Shown here in pieces: positions 22,641 to 34,999 of a stretch of 64,000 bases of DNA. The translations under genes and the position numbers were made by a program. Position 1 is the stretch's first letter; each line of letters opens with the position of its first letter. The notes beneath the pieces were generated by a model, which searched no databases, had not been told where the DNA came from, and saw only the letters and a program-made list of their open reading frames with translations. Source of the stretch: Colletotrichum lupini (taxonomy: Eukaryota > Ascomycota > Sordariomycetes > Glomerellales > Glomerellaceae); the NCBI RefSeq assembly GCF_023278565.1, contig NC_064676.1:3286001-3350000 (forward strand), in the 5' to 3' direction.

Positions 22641-25600
22641 ATGTCGGACGCTGGTGCAACGCAGACCCAAACCCAGACGCAGACTCAAGCGGGCTCGTCA
22701 GCCGGAGGAGGTTCTCAGCCAAGCCGTCGAGGCAGATCAGGGAGAGGGAGAGGAGAAGGAGGCAACGGCCGTGGCGGTCGGCGAGGTGGCGGCAGGAATG
22801 CCATTCATCAGCCCCGGAACCAAGCACAGCCAGCACCGGCTCCCGAAGCCTCAACAGAAAATGCACCCGAATCAGAGCCAGCGAGCTCGGGGAGGAGGGG
22901 CCGTGGCCGCGGCGGTAATCGGGGCGGCCGGCGAGGTGGAGCGGTCCGCGGTGCTTCGGTATCAGGAACTCAGCGAACATTTGGAGGCAGCCTTACGACT
23001 GCCGCGGATCCAAATGCGTCGGATGCACAGGGGCTGAGTGCGGATGCCCCGGACTTCGTTCCTGGGCAGCCTGTTGTCCACAGAGGGTATGTTCATTCTC
23101 ACCAAGTCCTGAAACTTGGGCTGACTGTTATCACCAGAAAACAACCTGCGCCGAAGCAAAAGAAGCCTCAGTATCCACTGGCACCAAAATCTGTAGCCGC
23201 AGATTTACCCACGCGCATCCATGAGGACATCAGCAATGGCCAGTACGAGTGTGTCATTTGCTCCAGTGAAGTATTGCGGCCATCTCGCGTATGGTCCTGC
23301 GGGCTATGCTGGACGGTGCTACATTTGTCTTGCGTCAAGAAGTGGTTCACGAGTCAACTGAAGAAGGACGACGACACGCGCTCTTGGCGCTGCCCCGGCT
23401 GCAATTCTAGTTTGACTGAGGAGCCGAGTGCTTACCACTGTTGGTGCGGGAAGGACATCAACCCTCGAAATGTTCCCGGTCTTCCTCCTCACTCTTGCGG
23501 ACAGACTTGCTCAAAGCCTAGAGCAACATGCCCGCATCCATGCCCTCTCGAATGCCACGCCGGCCCATGCCCGCCATGCACCCTCATGGGCCCAACACAG
23601 TCTTGCTTCTGTGGCAAACACGAAGTGACGAAGCGTTGCACCGAGACAGACTATGGAAACGGATGGAGTTGCAAAGAGATTTGCGGAGACTTGCTACCTT
23701 GCGGCGAGCACTTCTGCGCTACTCCTTGCCACTCTGGCCTGTGTGGTAGCTGCGAGATTCCTGTACAGGCAAGATGCTACTGTGGCAAAGAGCACAAGGA
23801 GATTCCCTGCGATCGCCGCGACGACCTTCAGATGTCATTTAACTATGGCCAAGTTTCCAGCTCGGATTCCGAGGATGTTTCTGAGGATAGCTGGTTCGAC
23901 GGCTCATTCGACTGCGGAGCGACTTGTGGGAGGAAATACGACTGTGGCTTGCACGATTGTGAGAAGACCTGTCATGCGCAGGACGAAGTGCCGGCACACT
24001 GCCCGTCGGCTCCAGATGTTATTGTCCACTGCCCCTGTGGCAAGACACCGTTGGAAGAGCTTCTCGAACAACCAAGACAGTCTTGTCAGGACAAGATCCC
24101 TCACTGCAAGAAGACATGCGACAAGATTCTTTCTTGCGGCCACCAATGCATGGACACGTGCCATACAGGTCCTTGTAACACATGCTTCCAGAAGCAGGAT
24201 ATTTCTTGTCGATGCACCCGCATTGTGAGCAAGACCCTCTGCCATCAGGGAGAGATTGCGACTCCAATGTGTTTCAAGGTCTGCCAGGCCCAGCTCAACT
24301 GCAGTCGTCACAAGTGTGGAGAGCGCTGCTGTCCTGGGGAGAAGAAGGCAATGGAGAGACAGGCCGCCAAGAGGAAGCATAGACAGCAGCAGGCTCCGGA
24401 CGAGGTTGAGGCGGAACACATCTGCCTCCGCGTCTGCGGCAGGACACTGAAGTGTGGAACTCACCAGTGTTCGCAAATCTGCCATGCTGGGCCCTGCCCA
24501 AGCTGTCTCGAAGCCGTCTTCGAGGAGATCAGCTGTGCCTGCGGCAGGACCGTCTTGCAACCTCCACAGCCGTGCGGGACCAGGCCTCCTGAATGCCGAT
24601 TCGACTGTAGAAGAGCACCTCCTTGCGGTCACCCCACGGTGAAGCATAACTGCCATCCCGACGATGTCGATTGTCCCAAGTGTCCTTTCTTGGTAGAGAA
24701 AGCGTGCATCTGCGGCAAGCAGAGGATGAAGAACCGGCCTTGCTGGCTGGAGGAGGCTCGCTGTGGTCTGCCGTGTGGTAAGAAGCTCAAGTGCGGGTAA
24801 GTGACATTAACTCCAATATAGCAGTCATCGCATGTGCTAACTAGATGGAAGAACTCACACATGTAGGAAGGAGTGTCACCGTCCTGGCGAATGCGAAGAC
24901 GCTGATATCCCTGGCTCTCATTGCGCCCAATCCTGCGGCAAGACTCGCAAATCCTGTGACCACTCCTGCCAGGACTCATGCCACGCCCCCTATCCATGCA
25001 AGGAAGACCGGCCATGCCAGAGCAAGACCTTTGTCACTTGTGATTGTCAGCACCGCAAGAAGGAGGTGAAGTGTATGGCTACCAAGACCAACCCAACTCC
25101 GGATCGCGACATCCTGAAGTGCGACGACGAGTGCCTCCGCCTCCAGCGCAACCAGCGCCTTGCTGTCGCCCTCAATGTCGATCCGGATCACAACGACGAC
25201 CACATTCCCTACTCGGACACGACGCTCAAGCTCTTCCGTGAGCTTTCTCATACCTGGGCCCAGAACCAGGAGCGCGAGTTCCGCGTCTTCGCATCGGAAG
25301 CCTCTGAGAAGCGTCTGCGCTTCAAGCCTATGCCCTCGTTCCAGCGCGCCTTCTTGCACGCTCTTGCCGAGGATTTCGGCTTCGACTCGGAGAGTCAGGA
25401 CCCAGAGCCGCACCGTCACGTCTCCATCTTCAAGACACCGCGCTTCGTCGCCGCACCGAAGAAGACACTGGCTCAGTGCGTCAAGATTCGCACCGACGCA
25501 GCCAAAACAGCAGCAGCCGCAGCTGCAGCATCGTCTTCGGCGGCCGCCGCAGCGTCGGCACCAGAGCCCTTCAACGCCCTACTCCTCTCGGCTCCGCGCT

Positions 25601-26073
25601 TCGGCCTGACCATTGACGAGGTCGAGTCCGCCCTCGCCAACCATCTCAAGGCCTACAACACCCTTTCCTTCACTACCGCCTTCCTCCCGTCAGAGGAAAT
25701 CCTCATCCGAGCGGTCCCCGTCACCTCCTGGGGCACTACCCCCTCGGCCATCGAGTCCTCTCTCGCGTCCCTGAAACCCCTCGTCGCGCGGACCGTAACC
25801 AAGGACGGCATCGCCGCAGCCGTGACAATGGTCCACGCCGACGCGAACCTCAACGTCCTCCGCCGCGAGGGAACGTCGGCAAACGGCAGCAGCGGCGGTT
25901 GGAACGCCGTCGTCGGCCGCGCCGCGGCACAGCGTAGGACCATTGCGCCCAAGCCCGCCGCCGACGCGCGTCCCGCCAGCGGCTTCGTCAGCTTCTCCAA
26001 GCTGGCGCGTAAGAAGGTCGTCGAGGACTCTGTCGCCGATGACTGGGAGGCGGCCGCCGAGAGCGATGAGTGA
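22641..26073 (+). CDS. fap1: NF-X1/FAP1-type zinc-finger regulator with R3H domain
   Basis: 1125 residues in two exons (22641-24796, 24852-26073), or 1108 if a 51-nt in-frame intron at 23087-23137 is also removed. Homolog of human NF-X1 and yeast Fap1, nuclear Cys-rich regulators; Fap1 binds FKBP12. Order: Q/T repeats and RGG-like Arg/Gly-rich tract (about 1-110); RING-like C4HC3 finger (about 203-270, CVICSSEV to CPGC); a long series of NF-X1 fingers of the type CGxHxCxxxCHxGxCxxC; then an R3H domain (about 855-930) with the RAFLH motif; and a C-terminal FAP1-type region. For the second intron I used the acceptor ggAAG at 24850-24851, because it restores GTHTCRKECHRPGEC; the nearer AG lies only 3 nt after the TGCTAAC branch point. 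Converges on the BEM46 gene. Confidence 0.93.
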
Positions 26074-27613
26074 GGCGCGCCGCGGCGCCTCACAAGCTTC
26101 TCTTGCTTCGGCCAAGGAAGTTGTTAGCTTCTTGACTCTCTCGATCTTGAATGCAAGCAAGGAGGTGCCCTGGCGTGGCGGAGCTTGCAGCGTTGCTCGC
26201 CTTGCTTCTCCACACCTCCTTTGTGGTGTTGGCGATGTATCTACACAATGGGGAAGTCGATGACGGAAAGGCCAAGATTTGTTACGAGGTATAGACGGAT
26301 GGGATGGGAGGTCCCAACAACAGGATGATATAGTATTATTGAAAAGAAAAACGTGAAATACAGAAAAATGGAATATCAGAACTCAAGCGGAAAGATATGG
26401 CATCAAAATGAAGAGCATCGTGATATCAGAGCAGGGCGTGGTGCAATTATCACCATTTACAACAACGGAGCATCCCCTCCCCTCCTCTGCATTCGTCCAT
26501 CGTGACAAGCCAAGAAAGATCCTTTCTCTCCTCCATTCCCTTCCCCCCATGACCCCCGCAACATCTCACGTCTCTCACATTAAAGTAAAGAGCAAGCGCC
26601 AACCGTCCAGCTCTCTGCCACGTCAGAGAAACACATGCATAAAACCCACAAGCTCTATGCGCGAGCGACGGGGAAAACGGGATAGACGAACAAGCCCGGC
26701 CCCGGGACCCCAAGCATCCCCAACCCGGGTACGTCCTATCCTGTCCCCGTACGTTGCCCCCAAATTCCAACAAAGTCTGGCTCGTCGCCGGCAGGAAAAG
26801 GTGCCATGGGCATATCCCCGCTTGGGACTGGCCATCTACTCCGTACTTGTCCGGTGCGGATGGACGGGGGGCAAGGTTGACCCCGGCTCCGGACGATCGT
26901 GATAACCTCCTGCCGTCGAGCATCATTCCGCCAGATCGACGCGCCCACTTCCGCGGCGAACCAGTTTTGAGTATTGATTGTCAGATGCCTGACGGCAGAT
27001 TGACAGGAAGGAGATGGGACGGAATGAAGTTCAAGGCCTGTCATTGTACTGTGTAGATAGAACCCACTGCTGCTCATGGGGACCAAGGTTGTCTGCTGAA
27101 CAGTAATTACATCGCCTGGCATCCCTTGTTCTCAAGCCCCTGTTAACGGTGAGAGACATGGCCATACCCCGTTCAGGTCAGCATGTCACCGGCGCCTCAC
27201 TTCATATCTCACATTTTGACTGGTTTTGCATGGCTGCTCGTACTCATTGCTTCATTATGTTTATGTTGCGTCTAAGATATGCTGTCGCATCCCGGTCCGT
27301 CATGGGGAGCGGGGGGTATCATTCTTTGAAGGACCAAAAAAGGTGTGTTGAGAGAGGAAGATCACCCGCCGCCACGTACTGTTTTCTCCGTTCCATGCCT
27401 TCTTTTTGCTGCCGCAGTGTATCCAGGTGATCGGCACCTTCACAGGTCGCGATAAAGGGGTGGGCATTACATCAACTCATTATCCTTCATGGATGGACTC
27501 CTGCAGTGGAGCCGGCGAGACACGCCAGTGAAGACGGACTGGCGGTCCGCCTCTGCCTCCAGTATGTGAGCCACGTGCTGTTGGAACCGTTTCTCGGTTA
27601 GCAAGTGGTCCTT
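26074..27613. other. Intergenic between convergent 3' ends
   Basis: 1.5 kb between the stops of the NF-X1 and BEM46 genes. ORFs such as 26408-26902 lack domain features. Presumably 3' UTRs plus spacer. Confidence 0.4.
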
Positions 27614-29039
27614 CTAGAGGCGCTGCTTCTCCTCCTTGCTTGTCACGCCGGCGACATTGCCAAGAAAGTCCGAGATGGCTTCGAAGTAACCCTCTTCCAA
27701 AACACTCGAGTTGTGGTCGCCTGCGGGCAAGGGCTTCCAAATTTTAGAGGGCGCGGCAGAGAGTTCGTAAAGTTGGCGCATGTGACGGGGTCTAAGACAT
27801 GTGTTAGTCTACAAGAGGCAACATGTGAGACACGCGAAAAAAGCCGGTGTAGAGAAAACCAATATCAGACTCTATGTCGTAAAAATTCAAATCAAGCGTC
27901 CCGAAGGACTCATATTTTGTGGGTGGTGACTTGCGATCATCATATGGTGTAGGAGAAGAAGCAGGAAGAAAGGGTTGCATGACACTTACGGTACGATTTC
28001 GTCCTGGAGACCAGAGAGAAACAGGATCGGCACGGATGTGATGCTAGAGATGATTGATTCGCTTGGCCAGACTTGGTGGCAGAGAAGCGTCAAGTACTTT
28101 GCTGGTGGCAACACAGAAGGGATAAGCTTGCGCATGGAGAGGAAGGTGTTCTCCAAGATCAGACCAGCAATATCCCCATCCTTTTGGTTCTTCGACACCA
28201 GCTTGATGCTGACAGCGCCGCCCAAGCTCTGTCCGTAAACAATCAGCTTATGGTTGCTCGTCTCTGCGCGAGATCGGAGGTAGTTGAGGGCGGTTTGGGC
28301 GTCTAGGAAGAGGCCGGATTCGTCAGGTTCTCCTGTTGATAGGCCGTAGCCGCGGTACTCGAGCATAAAAACGTTGCAGCCGATAAAGTTGATAAGCATG
28401 CGGGCGATTGGCAAGCGGTGGCCAATGTTACCCGCGTTACCGTGGAACATCAGGATGGTGACATTGGAGTTCTTCCCATCGCGCGGGCCGCGGATGTAGA
28501 AAGCCGACAGCTTCTCGCCATCGTTTGTGGGGATGACGAGTTCTTCGAAATCCTTGATGCCATACTGTGAGGGTCTTGGGACATCGGTTCGAGAGTTTGC
28601 GGGCATATGCGAGGGGTAGATGAGAGCTCTGGAGCGGCACAGCACAATCAGTCAGTCGGTCGGTTCGCTGAGGGTGGGATGAGGAAGCGTCACATGGACA
28701 TTTGGGGGTGGAGGGACCTACTTTTGCTTGAAGTAGAGGAGGCTAGTCAAGACAGCTGCGATACCCTAGGTAAGAGAAGACGAGTTAGCATGCAGCACTA
28801 GCGAGGCGAGGCAATCGAGGCACGACCTCGGGCTCAGGCCCAAGAGGAGGGGTTGCAGACAGGAAGGTTAAAATATCGGTGTGAGAAGATGGGTAGCCCG
28901 TAGGACGAGGAGGCGGGAATGGCCATACCGTCGAGGCTATGGCTGGTAGCCGCATGTACGCGCCAACAGTACTGAGCATAGACGCCGTCTGCTCGAGGTA
29001 ACTGTTGGAGGACGGCGATGCTGAATTGGAAGAGGACAT
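27614..29039 (-). CDS. bem46: BEM46-type membrane-anchored alpha/beta hydrolase
   Basis: 323 residues in four exons (29039-28929, 28765-28722, 28628-27990, 27791-27614; 972 nt in frame). BEM46 proteins (human ABHD13/ABHD12 relatives) are conserved hydrolases of the ER/cell periphery; in Neurospora crassa BEM46 has been tied to ascospore germination and polarity. A hydrophobic stretch GIAAVLTSLLYF (about 38-50) after a Ser-rich N-terminus is the likely membrane anchor. The core has the oxyanion motif FHGNAGNIGHR, nucleophile elbow GQSLGG (Ser), acid residue in SGLQDEIVPP, and His in AGDHNSSV. The 44-nt second exon is set by joining the anchor to KALIYPSHMPANSR in phase. It converges on the NF-X1 gene. 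Confidence 0.92.
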
Positions 29040-32000
29040 TGCTCGAAAGAGTCGCGAGCAAGGCGAGAGGGAAAAAGGCGGAGGAAAGATTATATTCGTA
29101 TTTGCTGCTGGACCGTTCGGCGAGTCCTCAGAAAGGAATGGGCCTGTTTGATGGGGAAGGTAAGGCCCGAAGCGAAGAGGGAGAAGCGGTGCAGAGTCCA
29201 GGAGAGAGCGGAGTAGCCTTGCCTTGGCCCTTGGTCGCGAAGGCGGTGGAGGCCGATGCTAGCGGGGCATAGGTACCTCGGTAGGCAGACTAGAGTGTAG
29301 CGGGTACCGAATACGTGTTAGGCGTAGTCGATTGTTGGCATGAGGCGACTACGGACCTGGACCTGGTACTGGGACCGTCCGGGGCTCTCTTTCTGGACAA
29401 CTGAGGTGTGGGCAGGATGGACGGACGGACGAACGAACAAGGGGTCGTGCACGAAGCGGAGGTGGTGGGTGTTTGGTGGTGAACCCTGGCTGGGGGAAAG
29501 AGAAAAAGAGGTTGCTAGCCGGAACGAAAGCGAGGATCGGAGAGCTGATTTGTGTATTCGTCGAATGGTCAAATGTGTCAGTATCCACAAAAGTGTCGTT
29601 TGTGAGGTGTCGCTGGCCTCTAGGTGTGTATGTGTGTGTGGAGGCGATTAAGGTACTGTATATGCGCAGGAAGGTCGATATCCAGCTGTGCTGTGGAGGA
29701 TGGCATCGACGACGCGAGAGGTAGGATTGGAGGTGGTGGTATCCGTAGTCGTGATGGTGGTGCGGTTTGTCTTTAGCAAGGCCGCATGATGCAGGTCAGG
29801 AGGGAGTTGTGCTGGGGCGGGATCTGGCAGCCGTGCGGCCGGGATGGATGGCCGATGGCTGTCTACTGAAGAAATGTGGCTGCGGACGGTTCAATGCCGC
29901 TGTTCTGTGGAATCCCCGTCGTGTCCAGTCTTTGGTGGTGAATCGTGGGATGATATTGGGGGCAGGAGGGGGCTAAGAAGTTGCGGCGGGTCTCCTGAGG
30001 CTTGTTGATGCCGCAGGTGACCTGATTTGGTGGTAGGCCGCAGGGCTGCTTTCGGAGGTGCACGGCAAACAAGGGTCGCAAGTTACGACTTGCCAAAGGC
30101 TTGCCGGATGGAGCTCAGTGGCGGAGGTAATCAATGTGAGAATGGGGAGAGAGTCAAGAGATACGATATGCGATGCGATGCGATGCGATGCGATGCGATG
30201 CGATGCGATCGGTAATGATGGTGGGTAGTTCAAACTTGATAGGTACTGCGAAGGTGCTAGCAAACGAAACGAAGCGCCGAGTCCGATGTCACTTCCACAT
30301 CCGCTATTCGTTTCTACTTTGAGTTACGTCCGAGAAGATGATGGCTTTAATATCCGTCCTTAGGTCGGTCAAAGAGGCAGTGACGGAAGCATAAAACTGA
30401 GCGTGAATTGAGCTCCCTGATAGGTTATGAGATGAAAACGTGTTCGCGGTCGTGTGTGGTTTCATTATGTTTATTTGTAAAACGCGACTAGCATGAAGCA
30501 ATAAACACCACTCGATCTCCCTGCATGAAGCTTCATCAACAGCCGTCTACCTACACCTCTTCAAGCTTTGGGAGGTGTAGCTGTAAGGTACCTTGGAACT
30601 TACACAGTAGGATAAAGTAGCTCAGGGGGGCGATCAATGCGAATGTCACCGCTTTCTGGCGTCGAACTATTACTCCGTACACTACTAGCTGGCGACGGGA
30701 AGCAATCCTACATTACATAAGTAGCTTGCGCGCGTGACCTGTCGGACTGATCCTCCTGCTATGGAAGATGAAAGTATAAATGGATTTTTTGGAGTGAAGA
30801 CGAAGTTGCCCTGCTAATCTCGGACCTCCAGGTGCGCCGTGGGATGACCTAGCGGGAACCGGTGATTGGGTAAAGCCCGGGAAGAAAAGGGGAAGCAGCG
30901 ACGGTGATGGGAGCTTCCCGATGAAAAACGACCGGCGGCATTCGTGGCTTGAAGTGGACTCTGTTAACATCCACCCTTCACCACCTCATGCTAGGCACTG
31001 TCAGTCTACCTTACGTATACCAACATCCTGTACATTCACAGCCCACAGCTCATTGCACATTGTCATTCATGACAGCGGGGGAGCGTGTCTTTCATTCCAG
31101 AGCAGTTGAGGACCCCGAGCTGCCCGGATGTGCCAGTCACCGGACACCCAGATTCCATACCAGAATCAAGAAAGACAGGTGAGACTCCCCCGACTTATAT
31201 TGGGCTACCTCAAGGTACGGGTGGATACCGAATACCGACGACTATGTATGGGTTTCAGTGGTCCTGTCTTGGCCCCATCCAAGGTTCGACTTTGACCTCT
31301 GAGCTTCAGTTGGAGCTTGGCGTCCTTCCGGCGGGCTTCGGACTTCTTGAGCCCTTGGTGTTGAGTACCGTCTATCCATTCGGAGTACTGGCGTGGAACG
31401 ACTTGATATGGTTCTTGGCGAATGGAAAGGCTCTCTGCGACTGCAGCGTTGGACCTGGGCTTTCCCTTTCTTTTCCGCCTCACATTACATGCAGAGCAAG
31501 CAGATATGCCATTCAAAAGCTCTGCAAGTCATTCCAACATCCACACCTCGGCCCCTCTACGGATACAGTACCACGATCACGTCGGAACCCACGATTCAAT
31601 GACTTGCATCACTTTACTGCCCAGAGACGCCGGGGGCCAGGAGCGTGCGCAGAAGACCGCCCCAACGCAAAGGGAAAAGCAAAAGCAACGACGAAGGATC
31701 TCCGGCAAGCGGCAAGCGATCCATTTATTTGGTAAAGATCAGGCGCTACAACGTATTACAACCAGCAAAAGTCACGGAGCTTCCCCAAGGTGCAAGATCA
31801 TGAAAAGCTACTGCCTACACAAGCCGTCGTTCATGCAGCAGCGGAAGCTACAAGCACACAGCCGCCGATGCCATTGACCAACTTGTAACCAGCGTTGGTC
31901 GTTGAATCCTCCGTCAACTTAGACGCGCGCTTTGGAGGGCGCTGAAAATGCATCTCGTTTGGGCAAATTGGCGATGCACTGCAACTGGGGGCCCGTCATG

Positions 32001-34999
32001 CAGCCCGCTAATCAACGTACCAGAGGGCGATGTGACGGCCCTGTGGAAAATGCTAGGTCAAGGCCCAACGCGGCGGCAGCAGCCGTTCCGTTGTTCTGGG
32101 ACTGTCGTCGTCATCTCCTTTGATTCGCGGCAGCATCCAATGCCTTCTAGACGGATAGGGGCACTCGTCGTTTGGTGACTTTGGTCTCGTCCGACCCCCG
32201 GCCTTGCCTGGTCTTGCATGATGCTGCTTGTCTGCAGGAGTCAGAACAGCAGCAAGACGCCAGGTTGAAGGGGTTTCCGTGGCCGTGCTGGATACCCCTG
32301 GTCATGGAAGAAGATGCAGAAGCTCTTCACTCTACGAATATGCCCAGAATAGAAGCAGAGCCAGAAGCACCAACTCTTCTCTTGGACTTCTCGGCCCCTG
32401 AGTCGTCGTCTGCTAAGCAAGGTTCTCATCACCTCCCGTGAAACCGCGGCAGGGCGGGAACGGGGAGAGTGAAAGACAGGCCATCTCTGGCGACCCGAGA
32501 CTACGCTACCGCCCGAGATCAACAGCCCCGCCATGTCGGTTCCAGGTTCCCTTACTGGCGATGTCTACCGCAGTATACGAATACTTCAAAGCCCACACCC
32601 ATGCGAAGCCGCGCACTTCCTAGTTCACGATATAAGGCCGAACGGCGATGCATGGCGTACTACGTGTCACTGCGAGATGAGGGAGGTAGTGATGGTGCCT
32701 GCGTAGGTTCAGGGCAGAAGCAGCTAGAGTCCCGTTGTTAGTAGATTTGCGGCGATACGGTGAACCCACAGGCTAAGTAAGCCCTTAGCTTTGCATATCC
32801 ACGTTCCTATTTCCACCTGGTCTCGCCTTATGAAGAAATGGGGGGCGGTCTACGGCTGCAGAATCTGAAGAGACTTTCCAGCGACATCGCAGCATTGAAA
32901 TGGGACTTTACGGGGTGCCTACGGCCCTACACAACCACCATCAGGGAGTTAGGGTGAAGGACAGCAGTTCGCAGTGAACACCTCCAGAATACAGATTCGC
33001 CCAGCGTCTGTCGTCTCGCAGAAGACTGGAATGAGGCGGACGGATGTAACCACCCCCACCGTTCCGGACTTATTGATCATGATTGGGTTGCTGGACATGA
33101 TCTGCTATCAGAGTCCAAGCCAATGACAGAGGCGCATCAGCTGAGTTTGGGATCCAATGGGCCACTCGAGACCATTGAATATGCTGAATGACCTTGGTTC
33201 CCCTGGGATACCGCCTGTCAACGGTGGAGGGGATGGGCGTGTGATTAGAAACAATATGTCAAGCTGCCCAACCTGACAGACCATCAGTCTCCGAGAGATG
33301 CACTCCAGTCCAGTCTCCAGTCCCCAAGTCCCCACGCGCAAAAGAATCTGAGGAGGGGCCCAAATCCGAAAGGGACGAAAGGGCAGGGTGGTGGGAGAAG
33401 GAAGAAGGGAAAAAAAGTAAAGAAAAAGTTCACTGCGAAAAGTTTCGGCCGATTCCACTTGCGTTAGGTAGAATTTGCAGTGCAGCCAGCTCTCTCTCAA
33501 CCACCTACGCTTATCTCTATCTTACCTGATAATTTTTTTCTTCTCCCAACTTCATCCGTAGACCCAAAGAATCCAGCTGTTCGGCGCGCGCAAAGCTTTC
33601 TTTCGGTTCGGACGATAGAGAGATCAAAGTAATCTCAGCATTTAATCCAATAATTCACAGCACGGCCGCCATCTGCCATTTGAGTAACTTTTGGACCAAA
33701 AGTCTCTGCGCCATTGCCCCTCGATTCGGCACGCCACCATCCATCAGCTCGCCCATCCTCTCTGCCCGCCAAAACAAAAAAACAAAATCCCATAACCACC
33801 ACAACACAACACTCCCGCGCGAACCAACTCTGGGCCCCCAGTTCAGCTCAAACCTTCTCAAATTGAACTCACTCAGCGGAGGTTCAGGAATTTTGCAGTC
33901 ACTAGTCGCTTCTTGCGCTCTTGCCGCTCCATTGCTACGGACCGTTTCTGGATCAGTTGCTTCCTTCTCGGGAACAGACAAAATTGTGTTGCGTTCCTGC
34001 TGCCCGTCCCTCGTCACACTTTTTCCCTTCTCGCTGTCACTCACACTCACACGCTCTACATCTCTCTCAGTCCGAGTCTGCCATCGGTCTCTCTTTATTA
34101 CTTTTCCAACACAAACCTGAAGCGCGAAACACCACACTTCGCCCCTCCATTCCCCCTGCCACCCCTGCCGGCCAAACGCCCCCTTGGACCCCTCCAAATA
34201 AGGGATTCCAACATTGGAGATCGACGGCACAGCTGCGTATTTGAGACGCGAAACCAACACGGAGAGGAGCCCCTGACATCTCAAAGCTGAACTCTGAAGT
34301 TTGAACCTTTTGGTCTCCTTCTCAGTGCTCACTCACTTCCCCGACCAAGCCGAGAGACTGAGAGACCCCATCATCTCGCCATTTGTCTCTCTATTCTCGT
34401 TCTCATTCCCCAGCTCACTCACTCCACAAACACACACTCACGACCCCTCGTGGCGCCTCCAAGCACCTCATCTCACTCTCACTCTCACTCATACCAACAC
34501 CCACCTCTCGGGCTGTATCTATCAAACCCGCTACACTAGTTTCTCGCACAGCCGCGACGGACTGCCAACGTCTCACCACTCCGCTTTTCAAAGCTCTCAG
34601 ACTCTTGGACTCTCTTTCCCCAAATCCTCCCGAAAAAAGAGTCCCATCTTGGTCTCCTTCTGCCCTGTCCCCTCTCTCCTGGTTACAAGGCACGTCCCGG
34701 CTTGCATTGCAGTCCACTTCTCGACGATCCCCCGAACCCATCAGCCCGGCCAGTAAGGCGACGTCCTTGCTTCTGCATCCTGCCAATCCACAAACCGACA
34801 TACCTACACCACCGTCCAGAACCGCCAACCAAAGAGAAACTGACGCTCGCACTCGTCGCCTCCCATATCGTCGACCCCCCATTTCACCTCCGTCAAAAAC
34901 CGCGACCCAGTCAGAGCCGTTCTCTGCCCAACCCTCGCGCCCAATAGACACTCCCATCGCAAGACCAACACATCATCATACAGCGTTGCTCCCTTCACC
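29040..34999. other. Gene-poor 6 kb, ending in LYAR leader
   Basis: No convincing gene over 6 kb. Open frames up to 216 codons (31085-31735) have no recognisable domain and random-looking composition. It contains a pentamer repeat at about 30170-30209. The last about 1.3 kb (33,700-34,999) is very C/T-rich with TCTCACTCTCACTC-type repeats, typical of a long fungal promoter or 5' leader for the LYAR gene. Confidence 0.5.
30170..30209. repeat. Pentamer microsatellite (GCGAT)8
   Basis: About eight tandem copies of GCGAT in gene-poor sequence upstream of the BEM46 gene. Confidence 0.9.

Noticed and set aside
31085..31735. 216-codon plus-strand frame
   Set aside because: No recognisable domain, atypical composition, no splice partners; likely chance.
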